DNA of 64,000 bases from Tenacibaculum todarodis (GTDB lineage Bacteria; Bacteroidota; Bacteroidia; Flavobacteriales; Flavobacteriaceae). Location of the stretch: NCBI RefSeq assembly GCF_001889045.1, contig NZ_CP018155.1:62001-126000 (forward strand). Reading direction: 5' to 3'. The notes below the pieces were generated by a model, which worked only from the letters and a program-made list of their open reading frames with translations, had not been told where the DNA came from and did no database searches. Position 1 is the first letter of the stretch. Each line of letters begins with the position of its first letter. Both the position numbers and the translations under genes were made by a program. This document shows, one piece after another, positions 55,361-61,730 of this stretch.

Positions 55361-55879
55361 ATGAAGAAATACATCGTTTTATTACGCGGAATAAATGTGT
55401 CAGGAAAAAACAAACTTCCAATGGCAGAACTACGTGAGTTATTAAACGATTTACAGTTTCAAAATATTCAAACCTATATCCAAAGTGGAAATATCATTTT
55501 AGAATCAGAAAAAACGAAATCAGAAATTTGTAAAATAATAAAAGACGGAATTTTCACTAAATTTGGATATGATGTTCCTGTAATTACAAGAACAATTTTG
55601 GAATGGGGAAAAGCAGTTGCTAATTACCCTTTTTCAACAGAAAATGAAAAAATAGTTGCTTTTTCGTTTTTAAATAAAGTGCCAGAAGCAACAACTATTG
55701 AGATTAAAAATATAGGAGAAGACAGATACAAAATTGATAATGATGTTGTGTATTTAAATTGTCCATCAGGTTTTGGTAAAACAAAATTGACTAATAATAG
55801 TATTGAGAAGAAACTCAATGTAATTGCAACAACAAGAAATTTAAGAACTACATTAAAACTGTTAGAATTAACAAAATAA
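55361..55879 (+). CDS. DUF1697 family protein
   Basis: The 172-residue protein begins [20 protein letters not shown] and contains [12 protein letters not shown], both hallmarks of DUF1697, a small soluble family of unknown function. It has no obvious role in kynurenine breakdown but lies inside the cluster, with the next gene starting one base after its stop codon, so it is expressed together with it. Confidence 0.85.
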   Translation: MKKYIVLLRGINVSGKNKLPMAELRELLNDLQFQNIQTYIQSGNIILESEKTKSEICKIIKDGIFTKFGYDVPVITRTILEWGKAVANYPFSTENEKIVAFSFLNKVPEATTIEIKNIGEDRYKIDNDVVYLNCPSGFGKTKLTNNSIEKKLNVIATTRNLRTTLKLLELTK

Positions 55880-55880
55880 T

Positions 55881-56306
55881 ATGTCAGAAAAAAAAGTAAC
55901 ACCAAGAGGCGCATATCCACATGTAAAAGTTGTGGGCGATTTTATTTTTGTTTCAGGAACAAGTTCAAGACGATCAGATAACACCATTGCAGGAGTTGAT
56001 GTTATTGACGAAATGGGAACAAAAAGATTAAATTCGGAAACCCAAACAAGAGAAGTTTTAAAAAACATCGATAAAACGCTACAAACTGTTGGAGCAAGTT
56101 TAAAAGATGTAGTTGATGTTTCTTCATTTTTAGTAAACATGAACGACTTTGCAGGATATAATAAAGCCTACGCAGAATTTTTTGACAAAGAAACAGGACC
56201 AACAAGAACAACCGTTGCTGTACATCAATTACCACATCCAGATTTGGTAGTGGAAATTAAAGTTACGGCATTCCTGCGTAGGCAGGAATCTCAAAATAAA
56301 AGTTAA
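55881..56306 (+). CDS. amnD: RidA-family 2-aminomuconate deaminase
   Basis: The 141-residue protein begins [26 protein letters not shown], contains [26 protein letters not shown] and the late conserved Arg in [25 protein letters not shown]. In this pathway context it is most likely the enzyme removing ammonia from 2-aminomuconate; general RidA imine deaminase activity is the alternative. The last eleven residues, [11 protein letters not shown], are encoded by the palindrome at 56270-56289, so the natural C-terminus was overwritten. The stop shares one base with the following GIY-YIG start. Confidence 0.82.
   Translation: MSEKKVTPRGAYPHVKVVGDFIFVSGTSSRRSDNTIAGVDVIDEMGTKRLNSETQTREVLKNIDKTLQTVGASLKDVVDVSSFLVNMNDFAGYNKAYAEFFDKETGPTRTTVAVHQLPHPDLVVEIKVTAFLRRQESQNKS
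56270..56289 (+). repeat. left terminal palindrome of GIY-YIG unit 1
   Basis: ATTCCTGC-GTAG-GCAGGAAT, a perfect 8-bp stem. It lies 16 bases before the GIY-YIG start and inside the 3' end of the deaminase gene. It matches the inverted right copy at 19 of 20 positions. Confidence 0.9.
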
Positions 56307-56629
56307 TGAGCGTTTGGTATGTCTATATTATGGCAAACAAACCTAAAGGTGTTATTTATATTGGAGTTACAGATAATATAGAAGAAAGAGTTAAAGAACA
56401 TAAACTTAAACTATACCCTAATTCATTTACAGCAAGGTATAATTGTAATAAATTGGTGTATTTTGAAGAAATATTGAAAGCAGTACAAGCGAATGAAAGA
56501 GAAAGACAAATGAAAAAATGGAAGAGAAATTGGAAAACTAAGTTAATTGAAGATATGAACCCTAGTTGGATGGATTTAAGTATGAACTGGAATTTTAACA
56601 CTAATAAATTTAGGCATGAAAAAAGATAA
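56306..56629 (+). CDS. GIY-YIG nuclease-domain protein (unit 1)
   Basis: The 107-residue protein is a single GIY-YIG (URI-type) domain: WYVYIMANKPKGVIYIGVTD supplies the GVY/YIG pair, Arg in NIEERVKEH and Glu in the NERERQMKKWKR helix are the expected catalytic residues, and the end IEDMNPSWMDL is usual for this group. Such small proteins are predicted DNA endonucleases of unknown biological role. It is flanked within 16 and 1 bases by inverted palindromes, overlaps the deaminase gene by one base and the dehydrogenase gene by 14 bases. Confidence 0.85.
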   Translation: MSVWYVYIMANKPKGVIYIGVTDNIEERVKEHKLKLYPNSFTARYNCNKLVYFEEILKAVQANERERQMKKWKRNWKTKLIEDMNPSWMDLSMNWNFNTNKFRHEKR

Positions 56630-58088
56630 GATTCCTGCCTGCGCAGGAATTAAAAACTACATAAACGGAGAATTTGTAAATCCAATTTCGGATAATTATA
56701 TTGATAACTATAATCCAGCAATTGGTGAAGTGTATGGGCAAATACCAGATTCTACAAAAGAAGATGTAGAAAAAGCTGTTGAAGCAGCAGAAAAAGCATT
56801 TCCAAGTTGGTCTAACACAACATTAGCAATAAGAAGTAAAATATTGTCTAAAATTGCCGATTTAATCCACCAGAATTTAGACAAACTTGCAGCAGCAGAA
56901 TCTAAAGACAACGGAAAACCTTTAAGTTTAGCCAAAGCGATAGATATTCCAAGAGCGTCGTCCAACTTTCAGTTTTTTGCAAATGCAATTACCCAGTTTT
57001 CTTCGGAAGCGCATGAAAGTGTTGGTTTAAATGCAGTTAATTTTACATTAAGACAACCAATAGGAGTTGTCGGTTGTATTTCTCCGTGGAATTTACCTTT
57101 ATACTTATTCACTTGGAAAATTGCTCCAGCAATTGCCGCAGGAAATTGCGTTGTCGCAAAACCGAGTGAAGTTACGCCAATGACAGCTTATTTATTAGGC
57201 GAAATTTGTAACGAAGCAGGTCTTCCAAAAGGAGTTTTAAACATCGTTCACGGATTAGGAACTTCAACAGGACAAGCAATTGTAGAGCACCCAAATATAA
57301 AAGCGATTTCATTTACTGGCGGAACAGCAACCGGCGCACATATAGCAAGAATTGCAGCACCAATGTTTAAGAAATTATCCTTAGAATTAGGCGGAAAAAA
57401 CCCGAATATCATTTTTGCAGATTGCGATTATGATAAGATGTTAGAAACCACAGTTCGCTCTTCGTTTGCAAATCAAGGTCAGATTTGTTTATGCGGAAGT
57501 AGAATTTTTGTGGAAGAGAAAATATACGAGCAATTCAAGATAGACTTTGTTCAGAAAGTTTCAGAATTGAAAGTCGGAAATCCATCAGAAGAAAGTACAA
57601 ATATTGGCGCTTTGGTTTCTAAACAACATTTAGAAAAAGTGAAATCGTATATTGATATAGCAGAAAATGAAGGCGGAAAAATACTTTTTGGAGGAAAGAA
57701 AGTTGAGGTTGCTGGAAGTGAAAAGGGCTATTATTTACAACCAACAATTATTGAAGTTGTGAGTAATAAATGTAGATTGAATCAAGAAGAAATTTTTGGA
57801 CCTGTTGTAACTATAATGTCATTTAAAACAGATGGAGAAGCTTTACAATTAGCAAATGATGTAAAATACGGATTATCAGCTACTTTATGGACAAGTAATT
57901 TAAATAGAACCATGCAATTTTCCAAACAATTACATAGCGGAATTGTTTGGGTTAATACATGGCTAATGAGGGATTTAAGAACTCCTTTTGGTGGGCAAAA
58001 AGAAAGCGGAGTTGGTAGAGAAGGAGGTTTTGAAGCCTTACGTTTCTTTACTGAACCTAAAAATATTTGTATAAAATTCCTCCCTTAA
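56616..58088 (+). CDS. amnC: 2-aminomuconate 6-semialdehyde dehydrogenase-like aldehyde dehydrogenase
   Basis: A 490-residue NAD-dependent aldehyde dehydrogenase with SPWNLPLYLFTWKIAPAI, LELGGKNPNIIF (catalytic Glu) and FANQGQICLCGSRIF (catalytic Cys). In this cluster it should oxidise 2-aminomuconate semialdehyde to 2-aminomuconate. The first residues MKKDKIPACAG derive from the right palindrome of GIY-YIG unit 1, and the normal N-terminus starts around IKNYINGEF. The last residues FLP come from a C/G-rich palindrome. The ATG lies within the 3' end of the GIY-YIG gene. Confidence 0.88.
   Translation: MKKDKIPACAGIKNYINGEFVNPISDNYIDNYNPAIGEVYGQIPDSTKEDVEKAVEAAEKAFPSWSNTTLAIRSKILSKIADLIHQNLDKLAAAESKDNGKPLSLAKAIDIPRASSNFQFFANAITQFSSEAHESVGLNAVNFTLRQPIGVVGCISPWNLPLYLFTWKIAPAIAAGNCVVAKPSEVTPMTAYLLGEICNEAGLPKGVLNIVHGLGTSTGQAIVEHPNIKAISFTGGTATGAHIARIAAPMFKKLSLELGGKNPNIIFADCDYDKMLETTVRSSFANQGQICLCGSRIFVEEKIYEQFKIDFVQKVSELKVGNPSEESTNIGALVSKQHLEKVKSYIDIAENEGGKILFGGKKVEVAGSEKGYYLQPTIIEVVSNKCRLNQEEIFGPVVTIMSFKTDGEALQLANDVKYGLSATLWTSNLNRTMQFSKQLHSGIVWVNTWLMRDLRTPFGGQKESGVGREGGFEALRFFTEPKNICIKFLP
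56631..56650 (+). repeat. right terminal palindrome of GIY-YIG unit 1
   Basis: ATTCCTGC-CTGC-GCAGGAAT, a perfect 8-bp stem. Read on the other strand the loop is GCAG, so it matches the left copy (GTAG) with one difference, and the match extends into the flanking CT. It encodes residues IPACAGI of the dehydrogenase. Confidence 0.9.
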
Positions 58089-58192
58089 TCCCTCCGAAGG
58101 AGGGAAACTGTTGAGGTTTTTAAAAAAAGATTTATTAGCTTATTAAAATAAAATTACTAATACAAAACAAATTCCCTTTCCCTAGGAAAGGG
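58089..58192 (+). repeat. two C/G-rich palindromes after the dehydrogenase gene
   Basis: TCCCTCC-GAA-GGAGGGA (58089-58105) begins at the dehydrogenase stop codon. CCCTTTCC-CTA-GGAAAGGG (58174-58192) lies 69 bases further. Both have the layout of the palindrome at the end of kynU. Between them the sequence is AT-rich without a gene; either hairpin could also slow or end transcription. Confidence 0.7.
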
Positions 58193-58204
58193 TTAGGGAT
58201 AGAA

Positions 58205-58423
58205 ATGAATAAAGAATTAAAAGAAAAAATCATTCAAGTTTGCGATGATAAAATTGCCAAAAAAGGAACAAATGTAGGTTTGTCTTTTTATGCATTTTTC
58301 AAAAATAAAAATGACAACCCGAAGTTGTTAATGGAAGCAGCAACTTGGTGGATAGAAACTCACAAATTAGATCACTTTGAAAAAGCAGTGAAGATTAAGC
58401 AAATGATATTAGAGAATAAATAA
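58205..58423 (+). CDS. small conserved protein of unknown function
   Basis: The 72 residues contain EKIIQVCDDKIAKKGTNVGL, SFYAFFKNKNDNPKLLMEAA and TWWIETHKLDHFEKAVKIKQ. I recall a widespread small flavobacterial family with this pattern (possibly DUF6500) but cannot confirm the name. It is soluble, helical and has no catalytic motif I can point to. It lies between the dehydrogenase gene and GIY-YIG unit 2, whose left palindrome begins 3 bases after its stop. Confidence 0.75.
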   Translation: MNKELKEKIIQVCDDKIAKKGTNVGLSFYAFFKNKNDNPKLLMEAATWWIETHKLDHFEKAVKIKQMILENK

Positions 58424-58426
58424 ACG

Positions 58427-58451
58427 TGTCTCCTCGAGCGCAGTCGAGAGG
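58427..58451 (+). repeat. left terminal palindrome of GIY-YIG unit 2
   Basis: The core reads CC-TCGA-GCGCAG-TCGA-GA-GG (58432-58451), preceded by GTGTCT (GTCT at 58428-58431). TCGA pairs with TCGA and CC with GG, leaving a GA bulge. It ends 5 bases before the GIY-YIG start. Confidence 0.9.
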
Positions 58452-58456
58452 TTAAT

Positions 58457-58774
58457 ATGAAATCCTATTTTGTTTATATAATAAAATGTTCAGATGATTT
58501 ACTCTATGTTGGAGTAACCAATAATATTGAAAGAAGATTTGAAGAACATCAGAAAGGTTTAAATAAAAGTTGTTTTACTTTTAAAAGAAGACCTCTTGAA
58601 TTAATCTTTTATCAGGTATTTAACGATATAGAACAAGCGATTTATTTTGAAAAGAAAATAAAAAAATGGAGTGCAAAGAAAAAGTTAGCTTTAGCAAATG
58701 AAGATTTTGATATGTTAGAAATTTTATCAGAATGCAGAAATGCAACACATCATAAATATAAACCAGATAATTAA
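58457..58774 (+). CDS. GIY-YIG nuclease-domain protein (unit 2)
   Basis: A 105-residue GIY-YIG protein: SYFVYIIKCSDDLLYVGVTN gives the paired Tyr motifs, ERRFEEHQKG the Arg, and the AIYFEKKIKKWSAKKKLAL helix the Glu. The end LSECRNATHH is usual for this subgroup. It belongs to a clearly different subgroup from the unit 1 protein (SAKKKLALANEDF versus KRNWKTKLIEDM in the C-terminal helix region), in parallel with the different palindrome around it. Predicted DNA endonuclease; natural role unknown. Confidence 0.85.
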   Translation: MKSYFVYIIKCSDDLLYVGVTNNIERRFEEHQKGLNKSCFTFKRRPLELIFYQVFNDIEQAIYFEKKIKKWSAKKKLALANEDFDMLEILSECRNATHHKYKPDN

Positions 58775-58776
58775 AT

Positions 58777-58801
58777 AGGTCTCGACTGCGCTCGACCAGA
58801 C
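58777..58801 (-). repeat. right terminal palindrome of GIY-YIG unit 2
   Basis: Read on the minus strand the core is GG-TCGA-GCGCAG-TCGA-GA-CC, preceded by GTCT. Compared with the left copy the CC/GG pair is changed to GG/CC on both arms, so the pairing is conserved by compensation. Confidence 0.9.
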
Positions 58802-58815
58802 ATAGAAATAAAAAT

Positions 58816-59613
58816 ATGAATTTAGAATTACAAAACAAAAACGCCTTAGTTTGCGGAAGCACACAAGGAATCGGAAAAGCAACAGCAATCGCTTTAGCAA
58901 ACGAAGGAGCAAACGTTACTTTGGTAGCGAGAAACGAAGAGAAACTTAAAGAAGTTTTGGCAGAAATAAGAGAAAACTGTCAGTTCGAGCGCAGCCGAGA
59001 ACAATGTCATGGTTATTTAGTTGCCGATTTTTCTAAACCAGAAGAATTAAAAAAAGCCATAGAAACAACTGATTTAAAGTTTCATATTCTAATAAATAAT
59101 ACTGGCGGACCAAAAGGAGGAGAGTTACTAACAGCAACTCCAACCGATTTAATAAACGCATTTCAAATGCATATTGTTTGCAATCAAATTTTAACGCAAG
59201 CGGTTGTTCCATTTATGAAATCAGAGAAATTTGGTCGAATTATCAACGTAATTTCCACGTCGGTAAAAGAGCCAATTCCGGGTTTAGGCGTTTCAAACAC
59301 TATTAGAAATGCGGTTGGAAATTGGGCAAAAACCTTAGCAACAGAACTTGGCGGATTTCATATCACGGTAAATAATGTATTGCCAGGATTCACAAACACG
59401 GCGCGTTTAGACCAAATTATCAAGATAAAATCAGAGAAAGCTAATACAACTGAAGCGCAAATGGAGCAACTTTTAAAAAGTTATGTTCCTGCGGCACGGT
59501 TTGCAAAACCAGAGGAAACTGCTGCGGCTGTTACCTTTTTGGCAAGCGAACAGGCAAGTTACATCAACGGAATTAACCTTCCTGTAGATGGCGGAAGAAC
59601 AAAATCTTTGTAA
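58816..59613 (+). CDS. SDR-family protein with altered catalytic motif
   Basis: The 265-residue protein has an SDR cofactor site CGSTQGIGKATAIA (about residues 12-25) and NNTGG, and ends with SYINGINLPVDGG. After the usual Ser region NVISTSVKEPIPGLG, where YxxxK is expected, it reads SNTIRNAVGNWAK, so the catalytic Tyr is absent. It belongs to a reductase-like subgroup often found in this kynurenine cluster, with unclear reaction. Residues about 56-63 (QFERSREQ) are encoded by a TCGA-type palindrome inserted in frame at 58983-59002. Confidence 0.82.
   Translation: MNLELQNKNALVCGSTQGIGKATAIALANEGANVTLVARNEEKLKEVLAEIRENCQFERSREQCHGYLVADFSKPEELKKAIETTDLKFHILINNTGGPKGGELLTATPTDLINAFQMHIVCNQILTQAVVPFMKSEKFGRIINVISTSVKEPIPGLGVSNTIRNAVGNWAKTLATELGGFHITVNNVLPGFTNTARLDQIIKIKSEKANTTEAQMEQLLKSYVPAARFAKPEETAAAVTFLASEQASYINGINLPVDGGRTKSL
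58983..59002 (+). repeat. TCGA-type palindrome inside the SDR gene
   Basis: GT-TCGA-GCGCAG-CCGA-GA-AC follows the same plan as the ends of GIY-YIG unit 2, with GT/AC as the outer compensating pair. It keeps the reading frame and adds a polar loop in the protein between the second helix and VADFSKPEEL. Confidence 0.85.
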
Positions 59614-59621
59614 ATTTATAA

Positions 59622-59752
59622 CGTAACCCGCGTTAGGGATTGAAACGGCATCCTTTTTATGTCAGTTCGAGTGAATTTGTGAAGCATGAACAAATTTGTA
59701 TCGAGAACAAATAAAAAGATATAGTGAAAAGCCCGACCTTTAGGTAACGCCA
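59622..59752 (-). repeat. composite flavobacterial intergenic repeat, copy D, with nested palindrome
   Basis: On the minus strand: GGCGTTACCTAAAGGTCGGG, CTTTTCACTATATCTTTTTA, a nested element, AAAAAGGATGCCGTTTCAAT, CCCTAACGCGGGTTACG. The nested part (59665-59708) has the frame GT-TCGA ... TCGA-GA-AC of the TCGA palindromes but a loop of 30 bases. The gap 59614-59923 (310 bases) contains this copy, copy E and an AT-rich leader; I see no gene in it. Confidence 0.8.
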
Positions 59753-59764
59753 AAATGGTTATAA

Positions 59765-59855
59765 GAAGCTATTTCCTGCTTTCGCTACTCGCTGTTTCGT
59801 TCCTCAACGAGCTCAAACAAGCCGCTCAATCAGGGCTAAACTTGTTTGCGAAATG
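59765..59855 (+). repeat. composite flavobacterial intergenic repeat, copy E
   Basis: Modules: GAAGCTATTTCCTGCTTTC, GCTACTCGCT, GAGCTCAAACAA, CTCAATCAGGGCTAAACTTG. It is the same subtype as copy A, in the opposite orientation in the window, and lies tail to tail with copy D. Confidence 0.8.
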
Positions 59856-59923
59856 AAGTAATAAAAAAAGAGTAATTTTAAAGTTTAACAATCTAAAGAA
59901 CCAATAATCTAAAAATCTATATC

Positions 59924-60451
59924 ATGAATTTAGTACAACCTTTAAATTTTAAAAAGTGGATTGATGAACATCGTCATTTATTAAAACCACCAGTAGGTAA
60001 CAAACAAGTTTGGGATAATGGCGAGTATATTGTTATGGTTGTAGGTGGACCAAATAGCAGAAAAGATTATCATTATAATGAAACTCCTGAGTTTTTCTAT
60101 CAAGTAGAAGGCGATATGATTTTAAAAATCATAGACGATAAAGGAGAAATGATTGATGTGGAAATCAACGAAGGCGATATTTATTTACTGCCAGCAAAAG
60201 TACCGCATTCTCCACAACGAAAAGAAAACACCGTTGGTTTGGTTATCGAATATCCACGTTCAGAAGGAATGTTAGATGCTTTAGAATGGTATTGCGAAAA
60301 CTGTGGAAATCCTTTATACAGAGAAGAATTTGCATTGGATAATATAGAAACAGATATGCCTATTATTTTTGATACATATTATTCTGACAAAAAGAAATGT
60401 ACCTGTTCTAATTGTGGAACTGTAATGGAATCACCAAAGAAAATTAAATAA
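59924..60451 (+). CDS. nbaC: 3-hydroxyanthranilate 3,4-dioxygenase
   Basis: This cupin dioxygenase opens the ring of 3-hydroxyanthranilate to give 2-amino-3-carboxymuconate semialdehyde. In 175 residues the Fe(II) ligands are His50, Glu56 (HYNETPEFFYQVEGDM) and His95 (PAKVPHSPQR). The C-terminus has a second, rubredoxin-like metal site, C124-x2-C127 and C161-x2-C164, which is typical of the bacterial enzyme. The ACMSD gene begins immediately after the stop codon, and the pair acts in sequence on an unstable intermediate. Confidence 0.95.
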   Translation: MNLVQPLNFKKWIDEHRHLLKPPVGNKQVWDNGEYIVMVVGGPNSRKDYHYNETPEFFYQVEGDMILKIIDDKGEMIDVEINEGDIYLLPAKVPHSPQRKENTVGLVIEYPRSEGMLDALEWYCENCGNPLYREEFALDNIETDMPIIFDTYYSDKKKCTCSNCGTVMESPKKIK

Positions 60452-61534
60452 ATGAAACGTAAACTACGCATAAACGGACATTCACATTTATTGCCTTATC
60501 CAGAACAAATTCCTGATTTTATGAAGGAAAAGGAAATTTTTTGGGTAGATGATGAACGTAAACATATGTTACAAAAAGGATGGAGACGTCCCGTAACCGA
60601 TTCAAGTTTTTTCTTAGATGAGAAATTATTGTGGATGGAAAAAAACAAGCTAGATCACGCTGTGGTTTTAAATCTTTCTCAGTTATACGGAAACGGATTA
60701 CGTTTAGAGGAAATGAAAAAAGCATTGCGTTTTCAAAACGATTTTAACGCTAAAGTTCAGCATGATCATCCAAGTAAGTTTACCTGTGGTTTTGTGGTGC
60801 ATCCAGGTTTTATATACGGAGCATTAGATGAAATGAAACGTTGTGTGGAAGAACTGGGATTAAAAGTTTTGTGCTTACCAACGCATTTTATGGATTCAAT
60901 TGGGCAATGGCGTTGTGTTTTTGACGAAGAAAATGATCGAATTTTTGAATTAGCAGACAAATACAAATTGGCAATTGAAATTCATCCGTATGATGGAGAT
61001 AAAATGATAAAATTAGAAAATACCAATTGGCGTTTTCATCTAATTTGGATGTTGGCACAATGTGGTGATGCGTATCATTTTTATACTTTAAACGGAATGC
61101 AAGAACGCTTTCCTAACATTAGAACTTGTTTTGCACACGGAGGTCAATTGGCACAAATGAATTTAGGAAGACGTATTCAAGGTTTTGATGGAAGACCAGA
61201 TTTGTTTGAAGGAAAAACGCATCCTAGAAAAGCAGTTGGGCATAAAAATATTTTTTTTGACACGTTGGTTCACGATACCGATTCGTTAAAATTAATGTTT
61301 AAAAGGCAAGGAACAAGTCAGGTTTTAATGGGCTTAGATGATCCGTATCCTTTAGGTGAAATGGAAAGTGATAGACAATCTTCGTATCCAGGAAAAATTT
61401 TAGATTTAGCTATTGAACAAAATATTATTACAGAAACTGAAAAAGGTCAAATTTGGGAAGACAATGTTTTACAATGGTTGTTTGGCGATGATGAAAAAGC
61501 CAAACAAGAATTAATAAATAAGATTTTAGGGTAG
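60452..61534 (+). CDS. nbaD: 2-amino-3-carboxymuconate-6-semialdehyde decarboxylase
   Basis: ACMSD decarboxylates the dioxygenase product before it cyclises to quinolinate, and so directs tryptophan carbon toward the muconate branch. The 360-residue amidohydrolase-fold protein has the metal-binding HSH (residues 10-12), EIHPYDG, CFAHGGQ and the late Asp in LMGLDDPYPLGE. There is no gap to the dioxygenase gene. It closes the cluster; a composite repeat and a terminator follow. Confidence 0.92.
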   Translation: MKRKLRINGHSHLLPYPEQIPDFMKEKEIFWVDDERKHMLQKGWRRPVTDSSFFLDEKLLWMEKNKLDHAVVLNLSQLYGNGLRLEEMKKALRFQNDFNAKVQHDHPSKFTCGFVVHPGFIYGALDEMKRCVEELGLKVLCLPTHFMDSIGQWRCVFDEENDRIFELADKYKLAIEIHPYDGDKMIKLENTNWRFHLIWMLAQCGDAYHFYTLNGMQERFPNIRTCFAHGGQLAQMNLGRRIQGFDGRPDLFEGKTHPRKAVGHKNIFFDTLVHDTDSLKLMFKRQGTSQVLMGLDDPYPLGEMESDRQSSYPGKILDLAIEQNIITETEKGQIWEDNVLQWLFGDDEKAKQELINKILG

Positions 61535-61582
61535 TTTTATTTGGGGGTTACTTTATCCTGAATGCATATAGGACTAAAGTGA

Positions 61583-61668
61583 GGTTTCACTACTCGCTTT
61601 TTTTCATACTTCAAAAAAGAGCTCAAACAAATAGTTTATCTTGAGCGAAGTCGAAAGGCTCAATCCTT
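61583..61668 (+). repeat. composite flavobacterial intergenic repeat, copy F (headless)
   Basis: Contains TTTCACTACTCGCTTTTTTT, AAAAAAGAGCTCAAACAA and a TCGA-related segment CTTGAGCGAAGTCGAAAGG followed by CTCAATCC. The GAAGCTATT head of the other copies is missing. Confidence 0.7.
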
Positions 61669-61677
61669 AACGCAAAG

Positions 61678-61709
61678 CAAAAGCCTGTGCATTTAAACAC
61701 AGGCTTTTG
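61678..61709 (+). terminator. intrinsic terminator after the kynurenine cluster
   Basis: CAAAAGCCTGTG (61678-61689) pairs perfectly with CACAGGCTTTTG (61698-61709) and T6 follows. On the minus strand the flank is less T-rich, so it mainly serves the + strand; it may also help end the long minus-strand gene, which stops 22 bases away. Confidence 0.85.
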
Positions 61710-61730
61710 TTTTTTCAATTAAGTTATAAC

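Larger units (their letters stand above)
56270..56650 (+). mobile_element. candidate mobile unit 1: GIY-YIG gene between inverted palindromes
   Basis: A 381-base unit consisting of a left palindrome, a 107-codon GIY-YIG gene and an inverted right palindrome that starts one base after the gene's stop codon. It sits exactly between the deaminase and the dehydrogenase genes and contributes residues to both. No target duplication is evident. That it moves is inference from the architecture and from related palindromes elsewhere in the window. Confidence 0.6.
58427..58801 (+). mobile_element. candidate mobile unit 2: GIY-YIG gene between inverted palindromes
   Basis: A 375-base unit with the same plan as unit 1 but a different palindrome: left palindrome, a 105-codon GIY-YIG gene 5 bases later, and the inverted palindrome 3 bases after the stop. 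Size, spacing and gene orientation relative to the palindromes parallel unit 1 closely. A one-base variant of its left end occurs in an empty doublet at 42990-43044. Mobility is inference. Confidence 0.6.

Noticed and set aside
56306..58774. The GIY-YIG genes as UvrC fragments or homing endonucleases in introns
   Set aside because: Both are complete stand-alone domains of normal length for the small URI-type group, and no intron features or split gene surround them.
59637..59651. GGGATTGAAAC-type sequence reminiscent of a CRISPR repeat end
   Set aside because: It occurs once, is not followed by regularly spaced copies and is a module of composite repeat D; no cas genes are near.
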